A stretch of 64,000 nucleotides of DNA from UBA1309 sp047605645 (GCA_047605645.1 JASGFJ010000004.1:1-64000); one strand, 5' to 3'. Counted from the first letter of the stretch, positions 16,993 through 25,858 are shown. Numbers and translations: made by a program. Notes: generated by a model not told the origin, from the sequence alone.

Positions 16993-17021
16993 TATGGTAC
17001 TATGTAATACATAATACCATA
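16993..17021. promoter_or_regulatory. Palindromic operator of the PspC-PadR operon
   Basis: A 29-bp inverted repeat: TATGGTACTATGTA (16993-17006), a central A, then TACATAATACCATA (17008-17021), with one mismatch. The core ATGT-AAT-ACAT carries the ATGT/ACAT half-sites known for PadR regulators. It ends 9 bases before the -7 box, over the -33 position, where a bound repressor would block transcription. Autoregulation by the PadR gene of this operon is the simplest reading. Confidence 0.65.
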
Positions 17022-17030
17022 CATAAGATA

Positions 17031-17038
17031 TATATTTG
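17031..17038 (+). promoter_or_regulatory. -7 box of the PspC-PadR operon
   Basis: TATATTTG is an exact TAnnTTTG, 41 bases before the first gene. It lies directly right of the palindromic operator. Confidence 0.6.
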
Positions 17039-17079
17039 CATTACATAAATAATTGTATTGCATATAATCTTACAAGGTC

Positions 17080-17649
17080 ATGAAACAGGTAATTGATATT
17101 ACTCTTGGTAAAATCCAGTTTACATTAGAAGAAGATGCTTATTATCGGCTTAAGGCTTATTTGGAATCGTTTGAAGGCTCCTTGCCGAATAATCAGGATC
17201 GGGCAGAGATTATGGAAGATATTGAATCCCGAATTGCTGAATTGTTTCAACAGGAGATAAAGTTTCCCCGACAGGTGATTGTTTTACGAACTGTTGAAGA
17301 AGTTATCGCCACTTTGGGAGAGGTTGATAACTCTGGTAATACGAGTCAATATAATTCAACAAATTCACAAACTAAATCATCAAATAATATGGAATCTTCA
17401 AAGAAGTTTTACCGAAATCCGGACGATAAGAGACTTGGAGGAGTTTGCTCCGGAATTGCAGCTTATTTTAATATTGATCCGACGATTGTCCGCATTCTTT
17501 TTATCGTATTTATTTTGTCAGGAGGCTCGGGCATTTTGGCCTATGTCATTTTGTGGATTATTATGGATGAAGCGGATACCGTCGCTAAGAAACTTCAAAT
17601 GAGAGGCATAGAACCTACTGCTGAAAATATTAAGAATTTTAATCCTTAA
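17080..17649 (+). CDS. PspC-domain membrane protein, short form
   Basis: 189 residues. The N-terminal ~85 residues are a soluble helical domain (ITLGKIQFTLEEDAYYRLKAY ... AEIMEDIESRIAELF) also present in the second PspC protein of this operon. A PspC domain follows at about 105-175: KRLGGVCSGIAAYFNIDPTIV, then one hydrophobic span (ILFIVFILSGGSGILAYVILWIIM). PspC proteins sense or regulate envelope stress in other bacteria. The cytoplasmic N-terminal domain may bind a partner. It is followed after 10 bases by padR. Confidence 0.85.
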   Translation: MKQVIDITLGKIQFTLEEDAYYRLKAYLESFEGSLPNNQDRAEIMEDIESRIAELFQQEIKFPRQVIVLRTVEEVIATLGEVDNSGNTSQYNSTNSQTKSSNNMESSKKFYRNPDDKRLGGVCSGIAAYFNIDPTIVRILFIVFILSGGSGILAYVILWIIMDEADTVAKKLQMRGIEPTAENIKNFNP

Positions 17650-17659
17650 GGATAGAAAT

Positions 17660-18001
17660 ATGGAACCGATAAATGTTGATAATATCAAGGCTCAGATGCG
17701 AAAAGGAATTTTAGAATACTGTATTCTAAGTATCCTTTCCAAGAGCGATGCTTATGCTTCGGTCATTATTAATGAGTTGAAAAACTCGGAAATGATTGTT
17801 GTTGAGGGTACTTTGTATCCTTTGCTTACCCGGCAGAAGAATCAGGGGCTTTTGTCTTATCGCTGGGAAGAATCTACTCAGGGGCCGCCTCGGAAGTATT
17901 ATTCAATTACTGAAAGAGGGAAAAGTGTTTTAGCTGAATTGGATAATGTATGGTCTGATTTGGTGAATACCATTGAGCGAATTCGCACGAATGAAAAGTA
18001 A
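17660..18001 (+). CDS. PadR-family transcriptional regulator
   Basis: A 113-residue winged-helix repressor. The N-terminal helices (QMRKGILEYCILSILS) and the wing region (VEGTLYPLLTRQKNQGLLSYRW ... PPRKYYSITERGKSVL) are textbook PadR; YPLL and the GPPRKYY wing are conserved. The C-terminal helix for dimerisation is short. It is flanked by PspC genes on both sides in one operon. The palindrome upstream of the operon is its likely binding site. The inducer is unknown; related proteins respond to phenolics, drugs or envelope stress. Confidence 0.93.
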   Translation: MEPINVDNIKAQMRKGILEYCILSILSKSDAYASVIINELKNSEMIVVEGTLYPLLTRQKNQGLLSYRWEESTQGPPRKYYSITERGKSVLAELDNVWSDLVNTIERIRTNEK

Positions 18002-18022
18002 TGAATCATAATTCTGAACAAT

Positions 18023-19453
18023 ATGAAGGAAATAATTAAGGCATCAGTTGCAGGCTATTCGTTTACATTTGAAACGGAAGCTTATTCCTATCTGGATACA
18101 TATTTGAAAGATATTGAAGTGCATTTCCGGACAAAGGAAGATGGTCGGGAGATTGTAGCAGATATAGAGGAAAGGATCAGTGAGCTTTTACGGCTGGATT
18201 TGGGGAATTCCGAACGAGTTGTTAGCCTGAATGATATTGAAAAACTCATTCGGATAATGGGAAATCCCTCTGACATGATAGATGAGTCTGCCGAACCAGT
18301 AGCCGATAAGGAGAATGTGGAACCTGAAAATCGCAATCCGTTGAGGAAATTACATAATAAAAGATTATTTCGCGATGAAAGTTCGGCTATTCTGGGTGGT
18401 GTTTTAGCGGGATTGGCTAATTATTTTGATGTAGACAAGGTTTGGTTGAGGCTTGCCTTTGCATTGATAATTATTTTAGGACATAAGGTTTTCTCAGGAC
18501 TATCCTCCGTTCTAATTATCGCCTATATTGTTATGTGGATTATTGTGCCCAAAGCCAAGACTATTCATGATAAATTGAGGATGAGTGGAAAGGAACCTTC
18601 CATTCAGGATATTGAGTCCGGCAGATCGGAACCGTTGATTCGACAAAAAAGTAAGGTTGAACGAGTCATACCAAAAGTGTTTAAGATTCTGCTGGTTGTT
18701 ATTTTATTCTCTCTTGCAGCATCGTTGGTTGGTGTTTTTGTCTTCTTGATGTTTTTTCCTGCTGCTTTCGATTTTCCTTCTTTGTCGGATGTCCTTGAAG
18801 TGACCGGAATTTATTCGCCGGATATTCTATGGACCCTGGTATTGGTGTGTCTGCTTCCTGTGTTTCTGGTAATCTATTTTTCAGTTCGTATTATTGGCGG
18901 TTTCAAACAACGCGACTTTGTGATTTTGGGAAGTGCATTTGTTATTTGGATCGCAATATGCGCTTATCTTGGAGTGAAGGGAGTGAAGATTGCTGCTGAT
19001 TATCGCTATAAATCTATCGATACCCAATTGGTTGTTGTCAATTCTCCTTCTGACAGTATTTATTTGGATTTAGGTATGAATTATAAAAATGCAGTTTCCT
19101 CATTCTATTTTTTTGATGATGATAGAAATTCTGATTGTCCTCTGCGCGCTTATTCTGAAAATAGAAAAGCATGGTTTTTTATCCCCAGCGTCAATTTAGT
19201 GGAGGATGATACTAAAAAGCAGGTAGAGATCTGGATTCAGAAAAAAGTTTTTGCCAGAACTCCTTATCAAGCTGATTTAAAGGCTAAGAGGAGTCGATTT
19301 TCTGTCGAACAGAACGACTCTTTGATAACTTTGAATCCACATGTTTATTCAAGGGATAATCATTGGGATCGGGAAGTCTTTGATGTGACGGTATATTACC
19401 CCAAAGGGAAAAAAGTGGTATTGGCAAATGGCTTGGTAAATGAAGCTTTCTGA
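18023..19453 (+). CDS. PspC-domain membrane protein, long form
   Basis: 476 residues. The N-terminal ~85 residues repeat the helical domain of the short PspC protein (KASVAGYSFTFETEAYSYLDT ... GREIVADIEERISELL). The PspC domain is at about 110-185 (AILGGVLAGLANYFDVDKVWLRLAFALII). More hydrophobic spans follow near residues 220-250, 270-290 and 300-320. A C-terminal ~150-residue beta-rich domain (SIYLDLGMNYKNAVSSFYFF ... VTVYYPKGKKVVLANG) is probably periplasmic. It ends the operon. The shared N-terminal domain suggests the two PspC proteins interact or compete for the same partner. Confidence 0.85.
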   Translation: MKEIIKASVAGYSFTFETEAYSYLDTYLKDIEVHFRTKEDGREIVADIEERISELLRLDLGNSERVVSLNDIEKLIRIMGNPSDMIDESAEPVADKENVEPENRNPLRKLHNKRLFRDESSAILGGVLAGLANYFDVDKVWLRLAFALIIILGHKVFSGLSSVLIIAYIVMWIIVPKAKTIHDKLRMSGKEPSIQDIESGRSEPLIRQKSKVERVIPKVFKILLVVILFSLAASLVGVFVFLMFFPAAFDFPSLSDVLEVTGIYSPDILWTLVLVCLLPVFLVIYFSVRIIGGFKQRDFVILGSAFVIWIAICAYLGVKGVKIAADYRYKSIDTQLVVVNSPSDSIYLDLGMNYKNAVSSFYFFDDDRNSDCPLRAYSENRKAWFFIPSVNLVEDDTKKQVEIWIQKKVFARTPYQADLKAKRSRFSVEQNDSLITLNPHVYSRDNHWDREVFDVTVYYPKGKKVVLANGLVNEAF

Positions 19454-19573
19454 TTCTTAAATGGCTATTTCTTAGCTGAAATTAAAGTTGAATTATTTAA
19501 ATATTTTCAGATTTTGTTATTAGTTTTATATTTATTTTCAATGCATATTGATAAACCAAAATTTTAACATCCA

Positions 19574-20169
19574 ATGAAGACAATTTTTATACTAGCCATT
19601 ATTTTGGCTTCAATTTTTGGAATGAAAATTTTTGCACAGCAGAATGAGGCTACTAAGCCGATTTTTAAAGATGGAGTAAATCCTGCAAATTTTTCAAGAG
19701 ATGATGCAAAGGCTAAAATCGAATTTTGTGGAGGCGTCGGTTTTGAAACAAAGTTGAGTCAGGTTGTGTATTAGACATCAGGTCTTGAGTATACCGCAAA
19801 AGGGGCTAAAGCTGCTCTCTTTCAAGAAAAACAAACTACCCTTTCGGATATATTCAATGCCCCTAGTATTTAGATATAGATTAGGAATGAGTGATGTGGC
19901 AGATCTTAAATTACATGCAGAACCGTATGCTGCTTATGCTGTAAGTGGAACTCTGAAACAAAGGCTAGTATAGATTGGTATCGGATAATCTGGACGATAG
20001 TCTTAACCCTCATCGTTTCGATACAGGATAAGGGCTTGGTCTCGGAGTGAGTTTTGGAGTATTTGCTGTGAATCCGGGAGTTGATTTTGGGTTAATAAAA
20101 TTAAATAAAACTGAAGGTGAAACCGTCCGGAATATTAGTTCAGCCCTTCCCGTTGTATATATATTCTAG
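19574..20169 (+). pseudogene. Frameshifted outer-membrane beta-barrel (porin-family) gene
   Basis: The start is intact with a signal peptide (MKTIFILAIILASIFGMKIFAQ), but a TAG stops the frame at 19772-19774. Reading on by eye recovers the rest of a small barrel protein in changing frames: SGLEYTAKGAKAALF in the first frame, GYIQCP then PLVFRYRLGMSDVADLKLHAE and YAAYAVSGTL in a second, KASIDWY in another, and DNLDDSLNPHRFDTG-stop-GLGLGVSFGVFAVNPG to VYIF-stop in the last. At least three frameshifts and two in-frame stops have accumulated, so this is an old pseudogene of the PorT/OmpW-like barrel type. Confidence 0.85.
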
Positions 20170-20182
20170 CTATCTTCGATAT

Positions 20183-20208
20183 AATAAACATATATGTATG
20201 TGTTTATT
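20183..20208 (+). terminator. Hairpin after the barrel pseudogene
   Basis: AATAAACA (20183-20190) pairs with TGTTTATT (20201-20208), and the inner bases extend the stem. It has no strong T-run; it is probably the old terminator of the dead gene. Confidence 0.45.
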
Positions 20209-20562
20209 TGATTATCATCCCTTTATATGTCCTGATCGTGAAATCTTAAAAGAAATATATTTATAAGGGGCCTTGTTGCCGACTGATAATGATACCTCTC
20301 AAGTCTTATTACATATTCTGTTTGATATATTTTTGAGTAAAGAAAAATATACTCGGCTAAGCATCAGGTATGTAGCTGTTTGCCGGCGTTACTCACCGGC
20401 TATACTTCGCTTTCTTTGTAAATTATGGTCTATAAATATTATGTAATTGTTCTCCGAAGATTATCCGTATGAAAATGCTTTGGAGAACTTTTCTTGTTTA
20501 TTTTAATAGGATGCATATTCGTCAAAAGTTTTTAAAAACAAGAGATTCTTCTTCTCGTTGCT
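20209..20562. other. Intergenic region upstream of the metallophosphoesterase
   Basis: Holds a small GC-rich hairpin, GCCGG (20382-20386) with CCGGC (20396-20400), and nothing else recognisable. The frame of the downstream gene is open back to 20469, but the promoter and signal peptide place its start at 20598. Confidence 0.45.
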
Positions 20563-20570
20563 TATATTTG
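20563..20570 (+). promoter_or_regulatory. -7 box of the metallophosphoesterase promoter
   Basis: TATATTTG, an exact TAnnTTTG, lies 27 bases before the ATG at 20598. Its position inside the longer open frame argues for the shorter start. Confidence 0.5.
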
Positions 20571-20597
20571 CAATATCACATTAATTCCTTCAATAAT

Positions 20598-21866
20598 ATG
20601 TTGAAAAAAATTTCGGTATTGTTTTTTGCTTGTATTATTTCAGCTGCTTGCTCTATATCGGTAGCTCAGGTGATGAAAATAGCTGTGGTCAGCGATATTC
20701 ATTTTTTGAGCCCATCTCTGATGGATGATGGAGTCGCTATTCAGAACTATGAAAAGAATAGTGGGAAGAATATCCGTGATACGCCGGCTGTTTTGGATGA
20801 GGTAATAAATTCGCTTGAGCAACAATCTCCGGAAATTTTGCTTATTTCGGGAGATTTGACAAAAGATGGTGAAAAGCAAAGTCATCTGGATCTCAAAAAA
20901 CGCTTGGATGTATTGAAAAATAAAGGAGTCCGCATTTTTGTAACTCCGGGTAATCATGATATTAATGTGCCTCATCCATTGAGTTATTCCGGAGAACAGA
21001 CAGTGCCTGTTGCGAATGTTTCTGCTGATGATTTTGTGCATATTTATAATGACTTCGGATTTGAACAAGCCTTTTCCCGGGATAAGTCTTCATTGAGTTA
21101 TGTTGTCGCATTAGACGATAAGACCTGGCTTCTTTGTATAGATTCGAACAGATATCCTGAATATATTACGGGAACCATTTCTGCCGGAAGAATTTTGCCC
21201 GAAACAGAAAGCTGGGCTATTGCTCTATTGCAGCAGGCAAAAGAAAAAAATATTTCAGTTCTTGGGATGATGCACCACGGGCTGGTAGAGCATTTTCCTT
21301 ACCAAAGTATGTTCTTTTCGGACTATCTGATCGATGATTGGCAACGTCTTGCCCGGGAATTTGCAGATAATGGGATGAAGGTTGTTTTTACCGGTCATTT
21401 TCACGCAAACGATATAACGGCTTATAACTCTTCTACCGGAAATACGCTCTATGATGTGGAGACCGGTTCTCTGAGTTCTTTTCCTTTTCCTTATCGAAAT
21501 ATTTCATGGAATGGAGTCGATATGGATATTACTACGCACCGAATAAATTCGATACCGGGAAAGCCAGATATGGCAGTGCGGGACAGTATTTCAAAATACG
21601 AATATGCGGCGGCTGCAGCAAAGCAACGGATCAAAAGAAAAATACCTTTTCTACCGGGCTCAACGGCAGATGGGATAGCTCAATTGATTGGGAAGATATA
21701 TGTCATGCATGTCCGGGGAGATGAAGTAATGGATGAGGATATGCGAAAAAAAGTTCAGAAATTTGCAGGTTTACTGGATAATGGAGACAGTGAAATTGAT
21801 CCTTCGGATATCCAGCTCGATTTCCCTCCGGCAGACAATAATGTCAGACTTTCGTTCCCAAAATGA
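20598..21866 (+). CDS. Exported calcineurin-like metallophosphoesterase
   Basis: 422 residues from the ATG at 20598; the frame is open 43 codons further upstream, but those lack a signal and overlap the promoter. The signal sequence MLKKISVLFFACIISAAC is followed by SVAQ, so it is either a lipoprotein or cleaved at AQ. All metal motifs of the superfamily are present: SDIH, GDLTKDG, GNHD, MMHHG and GHFHAND. The C-terminal ~120 residues are helical. It probably acts on phosphoesters in the periplasm; the substrate is unknown. Confidence 0.88.
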   Translation: MLKKISVLFFACIISAACSISVAQVMKIAVVSDIHFLSPSLMDDGVAIQNYEKNSGKNIRDTPAVLDEVINSLEQQSPEILLISGDLTKDGEKQSHLDLKKRLDVLKNKGVRIFVTPGNHDINVPHPLSYSGEQTVPVANVSADDFVHIYNDFGFEQAFSRDKSSLSYVVALDDKTWLLCIDSNRYPEYITGTISAGRILPETESWAIALLQQAKEKNISVLGMMHHGLVEHFPYQSMFFSDYLIDDWQRLAREFADNGMKVVFTGHFHANDITAYNSSTGNTLYDVETGSLSSFPFPYRNISWNGVDMDITTHRINSIPGKPDMAVRDSISKYEYAAAAAKQRIKRKIPFLPGSTADGIAQLIGKIYVMHVRGDEVMDEDMRKKVQKFAGLLDNGDSEIDPSDIQLDFPPADNNVRLSFPK

Positions 21867-21938
21867 GTATTTGTGCAGATTTTATACAAAAAAATGAAAA
21901 TCGTTATTGCTGAACTTTTATTGAAAACTAAAAACTCT

Positions 21939-21946
21939 TAGTTTTG
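21939..21946 (+). promoter_or_regulatory. Candidate -7 box of the sigma factor operon
   Basis: TAGTTTTG is an exact TAnnTTTG, 20 bases before the TTG start. A TTG at 21921 is only 15 bases upstream, which is short for a -33 element. Confidence 0.45.
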
Positions 21947-21966
21947 TAAAAAATGAAATTTTAACC

Positions 21967-22527
21967 TTGAGAGAATCCTTAGAATCAGACGAAGAACTGT
22001 TACACCGTTACAAGCAAACGGGAAATAGTGAACACTTCGGAGAATTGTATAATCGGTATATTCCTTTGGTATACGGATTGAATCTGAAATATCTACAAAA
22101 TTCGGAAATGGCTCAGGATGCTGTTATGGACATTTTTGAAGATATTCTGCCGAAAGCCTTGACGTATGACATTCGGGAGTTTAGGACCTGGATTTATAGT
22201 GTGGCTCGCAATCATGCTTATCACTTGCTCAACGATAAAAAGTTGAAAAATACTTTAGAGATTATTCCGGAAATTGTGGAATCGGATGAAATAGTATCTC
22301 TGTTTGAAGAGGATGATGCGGATGAAGAAAAGCGAAATGCATTGAATCAGTGTATTGACCAATTGCCGGATGCGCAAAAAACAGCAATAATCAAATTTTT
22401 TCTGGAGGATAAATCCTATGCAGATATTGTGGATGAAACCGGATATCAGCTGAAAAGTGTAAAAAGTCATATACAGAATGGAAAACGAAATCTGAAAATC
22501 TGTATCGAAAAAAAAATGAACCGATGA
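21967..22527 (+). CDS. ECF-type RNA polymerase sigma factor
   Basis: 186 residues of the sigma-70 extracytoplasmic-function class. Region 2 spans about residues 15-85 (FGELYNRYIPLVYGLNLKYL ... DIREFRTWIYSVARNHAYHLL). Region 4 spans about 120-180, with the helix-turn-helix DKSYADIVDETGYQLKSVKSHIQNGKRNLK. No upstream ATG is in frame, so a TTG start at 21967 is used. The stop overlaps the start of the next gene in ATGA, pointing to translational coupling with a membrane partner. Confidence 0.93.
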   Translation: MRESLESDEELLHRYKQTGNSEHFGELYNRYIPLVYGLNLKYLQNSEMAQDAVMDIFEDILPKALTYDIREFRTWIYSVARNHAYHLLNDKKLKNTLEIIPEIVESDEIVSLFEEDDADEEKRNALNQCIDQLPDAQKTAIIKFFLEDKSYADIVDETGYQLKSVKSHIQNGKRNLKICIEKKMNR

Positions 22528-23630
22528 ATATCCTGGAATATATCAAAAGCCCGAAAAAGGGGAAGGACGCGCATGAATTTGAAGAAGAATTGATGAACGA
22601 CCCGTTTTTGGCTGAAGCTTTGGAGGGGTATGAAGAAGTCGATGGGAATCATATTCTCATTGTATCGCAATTGCGGAAAAGAATCAAGAAAAAATCCAAA
22701 AGGAAAATATTTAGTCATCCGCGCTTCATCTGGAGTGCCATTATTGCTTCTGTCCTTATCGTCATATTTATAGCCTATTATTTTATTGGAGGATATCATC
22801 TGGAGAAAAAGAAAGAGCAGCAATTGCCGGAGCAAAAGGAAAATGTGCAGATTAAGTCAGCATATAATCACGAACAGGTATCTGAGCTCGTGAAAGAAGA
22901 AACTTCTGATTCGAAAAAAGAAAGTCATTCCAGGCAAGACGTTTTTTTACCGAAAGAAAAATCTGTAGCCGGGGCGGCTGTTGAGCATAGACGTAATGCT
23001 TCTGTGCCTCACTCGAATATCAATAATCCGATTAAAAATGCTTCGCCTGCTCAGGCACAGGCTCTTCTTCGCTTTGAAGCGTTAGATGTGATCGGCATTG
23101 TCAAGGATGCTACGGGTAATCCTTTAATGGGAGTGAAGGTTAAGTCTTATTCCGGAGAGGAAACAATGACGGATAAGCAGGGACGATTTGCGTTGAAATC
23201 AACAACCGATAAACTTGTGTTTTCCTATATTGGATTCAAATCAACAGAGATTGCTTTAAATAAATCCAAGAATCCGATAACTGTCACCATGAAAGAAGAT
23301 GACTGCATGCTGGCGGAACAAGAAATTATCGGCAAAGATAGCTGGAGGTCGAAAGCGAAGAGTGTTGTCAAAGCACAACCTGTTATTGGAGATAAGGCGT
23401 ATGCCGAATATATCGACGCAAATAAAAAATTGTCGAAAGATTCTGATTGTGCTGCAAAAAAGGGAAAAGTAAAGGTGGCTTTTTCAACCGACGAAAAAGG
23501 CCGCCCTTACAACATACACATCACACAAGGTTTATGCAGTGAGAGCGACCATTTAGCTGTTTATCTTATCAATCATGGCTGTAACTGGACAGCCAATGTG
23601 GAAGATGTCGAATTCGAAATTCTTTTCTGA
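22524..23630 (+). CDS. Membrane protein with regulatory carboxypeptidase-like domain; probable sigma partner
   Basis: 368 residues, overlapping the ECF sigma gene by 4 bases. The cytoplasmic N-terminus of ~70 residues (including KGKDAHEFEEELMNDPFLAEA) precedes one membrane span near 73-93 (FIWSAIIASVLIVIFIAYYFI). After a charged linker comes a carboxypeptidase-D-like regulatory beta domain at about 188-262 (DVIGIVKDATGNPLMGVKVKS ... LVFSYIGFKSTE), as found at the start of TonB receptors. The last ~75 residues resemble a TonB C-terminal fold (KGKVKVAFSTDEKGRPYNIHI). Position and topology suggest an anti-sigma factor, but it lacks a clear FecR or zinc anti-sigma motif. It converges on asd with 8 bases between. 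Confidence 0.75.
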   Translation: MNILEYIKSPKKGKDAHEFEEELMNDPFLAEALEGYEEVDGNHILIVSQLRKRIKKKSKRKIFSHPRFIWSAIIASVLIVIFIAYYFIGGYHLEKKKEQQLPEQKENVQIKSAYNHEQVSELVKEETSDSKKESHSRQDVFLPKEKSVAGAAVEHRRNASVPHSNINNPIKNASPAQAQALLRFEALDVIGIVKDATGNPLMGVKVKSYSGEETMTDKQGRFALKSTTDKLVFSYIGFKSTEIALNKSKNPITVTMKEDDCMLAEQEIIGKDSWRSKAKSVVKAQPVIGDKAYAEYIDANKKLSKDSDCAAKKGKVKVAFSTDEKGRPYNIHITQGLCSESDHLAVYLINHGCNWTANVEDVEFEILF

Positions 23631-23638
23631 AGAACAGG

Positions 23639-24646
23639 TTAAAGCGCTTTTTCTTTAATCAGATATTCTGCAATTTGTACTGCATTCAATGCTGCACCTT
23701 TCTTAATTTGATCTCCAACGACCCAAAAGGTTAATCCATTCGGATTGCTTAGATCTTTGCGGATACGTCCCACAAAGACCGGATCGGCATTGGCTACAAA
23801 AAGTGGCATCGGATAATCTTTTTCAGCCGGATTGTCTTGCAGAATCAGTCCTTCGGCTTTTGAAAATGCTTCCCGCGCTTCTTCAATGGAAATAGGTTTT
23901 TCTGTTTCCAGCCAGATGCACTCCGAATGAGCTCTTATCACGGGCACACGCACGCAAGTAGCACTAACTTCCACATCGGAATGCATAATTTTGCGTGTTT
24001 CATTATACATTTTCATTTCTTCTTTTGTGTAACCGTTGTCTGTGAATACATCCACTTGAGGAATCAGGTTGTAAGCCAGTTGGTAAGCGAATTTCTCAAC
24101 AGTAGGTTGTTCTCCTTTCAAGATTTCCTCGTACTGCTTTACCAGTTCGTCCATTGCGGTAGCTCCCGCTCCGGAAGCAGCCTGATAGGTTGCAACGTGT
24201 ACACGTTTGATATGTGAAAGGTTTTCGATGGCTTTCAGCGCAACAACCATCTGTATGGTCGTACAATTAGGATTGGCAATAATTCCGCGTGGACGGATTT
24301 TTGCATCTTCTGCATTTACCTCCGGCACGACTAGCGGAACATCTTTTTCCATACGGTAAGCACTCGAATTGTCTATCATGACCGTTCCGTACTTGGTGAT
24401 GGTTTCAGCAAATTCAAGTGAGGCACTTCCTCCGGCAGAAACGAATGCTATGTCGATTCCCTTGAAGTCGTCATTGTGTTTGAGTTCTTTCACGGTGTAT
24501 TCCTTTCCACGGAATTCGTATTTTCGTCCGGTACTTCTTGAAGATCCGAACAACACTAATTCGTCAGCCGGAAAATTCCGCTCACCTAACACGCGAAGGA
24601 ACTCTTGTCCCACTGCTCCACTGATTCCAACAATAGCAACTTTCAT
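23639..24646 (-). CDS. asd: Aspartate-semialdehyde dehydrogenase
   Basis: Reduces aspartyl phosphate to aspartate semialdehyde with NADPH, on the route to lysine/diaminopimelate, threonine and methionine. 335 residues. The N-terminal NADP fold is GISGAVGQEFLRVL, with SSRSTGRKYEFRG. The catalytic Cys is in IANPNCTTIQMV near residue 128, and the catalytic His lies in RVPVIRAHSECIW. Usual length. It appears monocistronic. Confidence 0.96.
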   Translation of the reverse strand: MKVAIVGISGAVGQEFLRVLGERNFPADELVLFGSSRSTGRKYEFRGKEYTVKELKHNDDFKGIDIAFVSAGGSASLEFAETITKYGTVMIDNSSAYRMEKDVPLVVPEVNAEDAKIRPRGIIANPNCTTIQMVVALKAIENLSHIKRVHVATYQAASGAGATAMDELVKQYEEILKGEQPTVEKFAYQLAYNLIPQVDVFTDNGYTKEEMKMYNETRKIMHSDVEVSATCVRVPVIRAHSECIWLETEKPISIEEAREAFSKAEGLILQDNPAEKDYPMPLFVANADPVFVGRIRKDLSNPNGLTFWVVGDQIKKGAALNAVQIAEYLIKEKAL

Positions 24647-24735
24647 TTTCTGAATTAAATAGTTAAAATGGTGATACTTGATGTTTGATGTTTAGTAATT
24701 TGTTATTTTTACATTGTATGCAAAATACAGAGATA

Positions 24736-24743
24736 CAAAGTTA
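24736..24743 (-). promoter_or_regulatory. Candidate -7 box for asd
   Basis: CAAAGTTA on the plus strand reads TAACTTTG on the minus strand, an exact TAnnTTTG, 90 bases upstream of asd. It lies in the divergent gap, 30 bases from the start of the plus-strand gene. Confidence 0.45.
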
Positions 24744-24772
24744 TTAAGTTTATTCATACAAACGGATGGCTT

Positions 24773-25759
24773 ATGAAGATTTTTATCCATTTTTACTTGC
24801 TTTTTGTCACAGTAAGCCTTTTTTCTCAAAACCAACGTCCATTTACAAAGCTGAATTTCTCAGAAAATGTATTTGGTGATACTTCGGCTTTTCTGTTCTT
24901 TCCGGATAGTTCAATTCAAATGAAAGCACCTTCCGATACGAATAGAGTAAGCTTGAGTAAGAAAGCTGAGAGTGATTTTGGAACTACCTGGAGGATAGAA
25001 GTGCAGATGGATGTGAATCCTTCAAATAGTAACAATATCAAGTTTTATATCCTTTCGGATTCAGTTCTGCTTACAAAAGCGGCAAATGCTTATTATGTGG
25101 TCATCGGAAACAATGCCGATGAAGTTTCACTCTATTCTCAAACAGCAAACTCGGTTACAAAAGTGATTGACGGACTCGATAAGAGGTTGGATAAAGACAC
25201 TGTGCGTGTCGAAGTAATTGTCTCACTGGATAAAGACGGTCAATTTGCCCTTTATTCAAAAAGAGCCGATGAGGCCGCATTCTATAAAGAAGGTACTGCG
25301 CAAATTAAGAAAAACTATAAATCTACCTCTTATCTTGGCTTTGTGTGTACTTACTCTTCAAAAAACAGAGATAAATTTACCGTAAAGGAAGTGGCAATTG
25401 CTTATCCTGAAAAACAAGTGGATGGCGATGATGATGGCGATGATCCCAATACGGGTGTTTTCGATATAATGCAAACTGGCTTTTCGCTCAGTGCTCGTTC
25501 TTTTTCGACCGGAGATGAGCCTGTGTATGTGCAATATAAATTCCCCGAAGCAGGTTATGTGGCTCGAATTTTATCTTTCGATTCTTCAGGAAATCTAATA
25601 CAGGAATTGGCAAATAACTTGATGCTTGAAAAAAAAGGTCGGATTCAGCTTGTCGGTAATTACGAGCCTGGAATCGTTATTGTATATGCCGAAGCTAAAA
25701 CGTTGGACGGGAAGATTATTCGGAAGAAGCTGCCAATAGTTTATGGTAAAGCTCAATAA
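24773..25759 (+). CDS. Secreted protein of unknown function
   Basis: 328 residues. The signal peptide is MKIFIHFYLLFVTVSLFSQ. Residues ~20-215 form a beta-rich domain resembling the jelly-roll N-terminal part of Bacteroidetes lamin-tail proteins (DTSAFLFFPDSSIQMKAP, then WRIEVQMDVNPSNSNNIKFY). An acidic linker DGDDDGDDPN near residue 220 may bind calcium. The last ~90 residues look like an Ig-like domain (ARILSFDSSGNLIQELANN). It may be a shortened relative of the large lamin-tail exported proteins, lacking the lamin-tail domain itself. The role is unknown. Confidence 0.7.
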   Translation: MKIFIHFYLLFVTVSLFSQNQRPFTKLNFSENVFGDTSAFLFFPDSSIQMKAPSDTNRVSLSKKAESDFGTTWRIEVQMDVNPSNSNNIKFYILSDSVLLTKAANAYYVVIGNNADEVSLYSQTANSVTKVIDGLDKRLDKDTVRVEVIVSLDKDGQFALYSKRADEAAFYKEGTAQIKKNYKSTSYLGFVCTYSSKNRDKFTVKEVAIAYPEKQVDGDDDGDDPNTGVFDIMQTGFSLSARSFSTGDEPVYVQYKFPEAGYVARILSFDSSGNLIQELANNLMLEKKGRIQLVGNYEPGIVIVYAEAKTLDGKIIRKKLPIVYGKAQ

Positions 25760-25858
25760 ATCTGCTTTGTTTGAGCTTGTTTAGTCGTTTTTCATACATT
25801 GAATTTTTTATAACTGTAGCCAAAATAATAGCTAATTGACTGTGAAGAGGCTTTAAGA

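Noticed and set aside
20469..20597. Longer start for the metallophosphoesterase
   Set aside because: The extra 43 codons carry the TATATTTG box and no signal; the signal peptide begins exactly at 20598.
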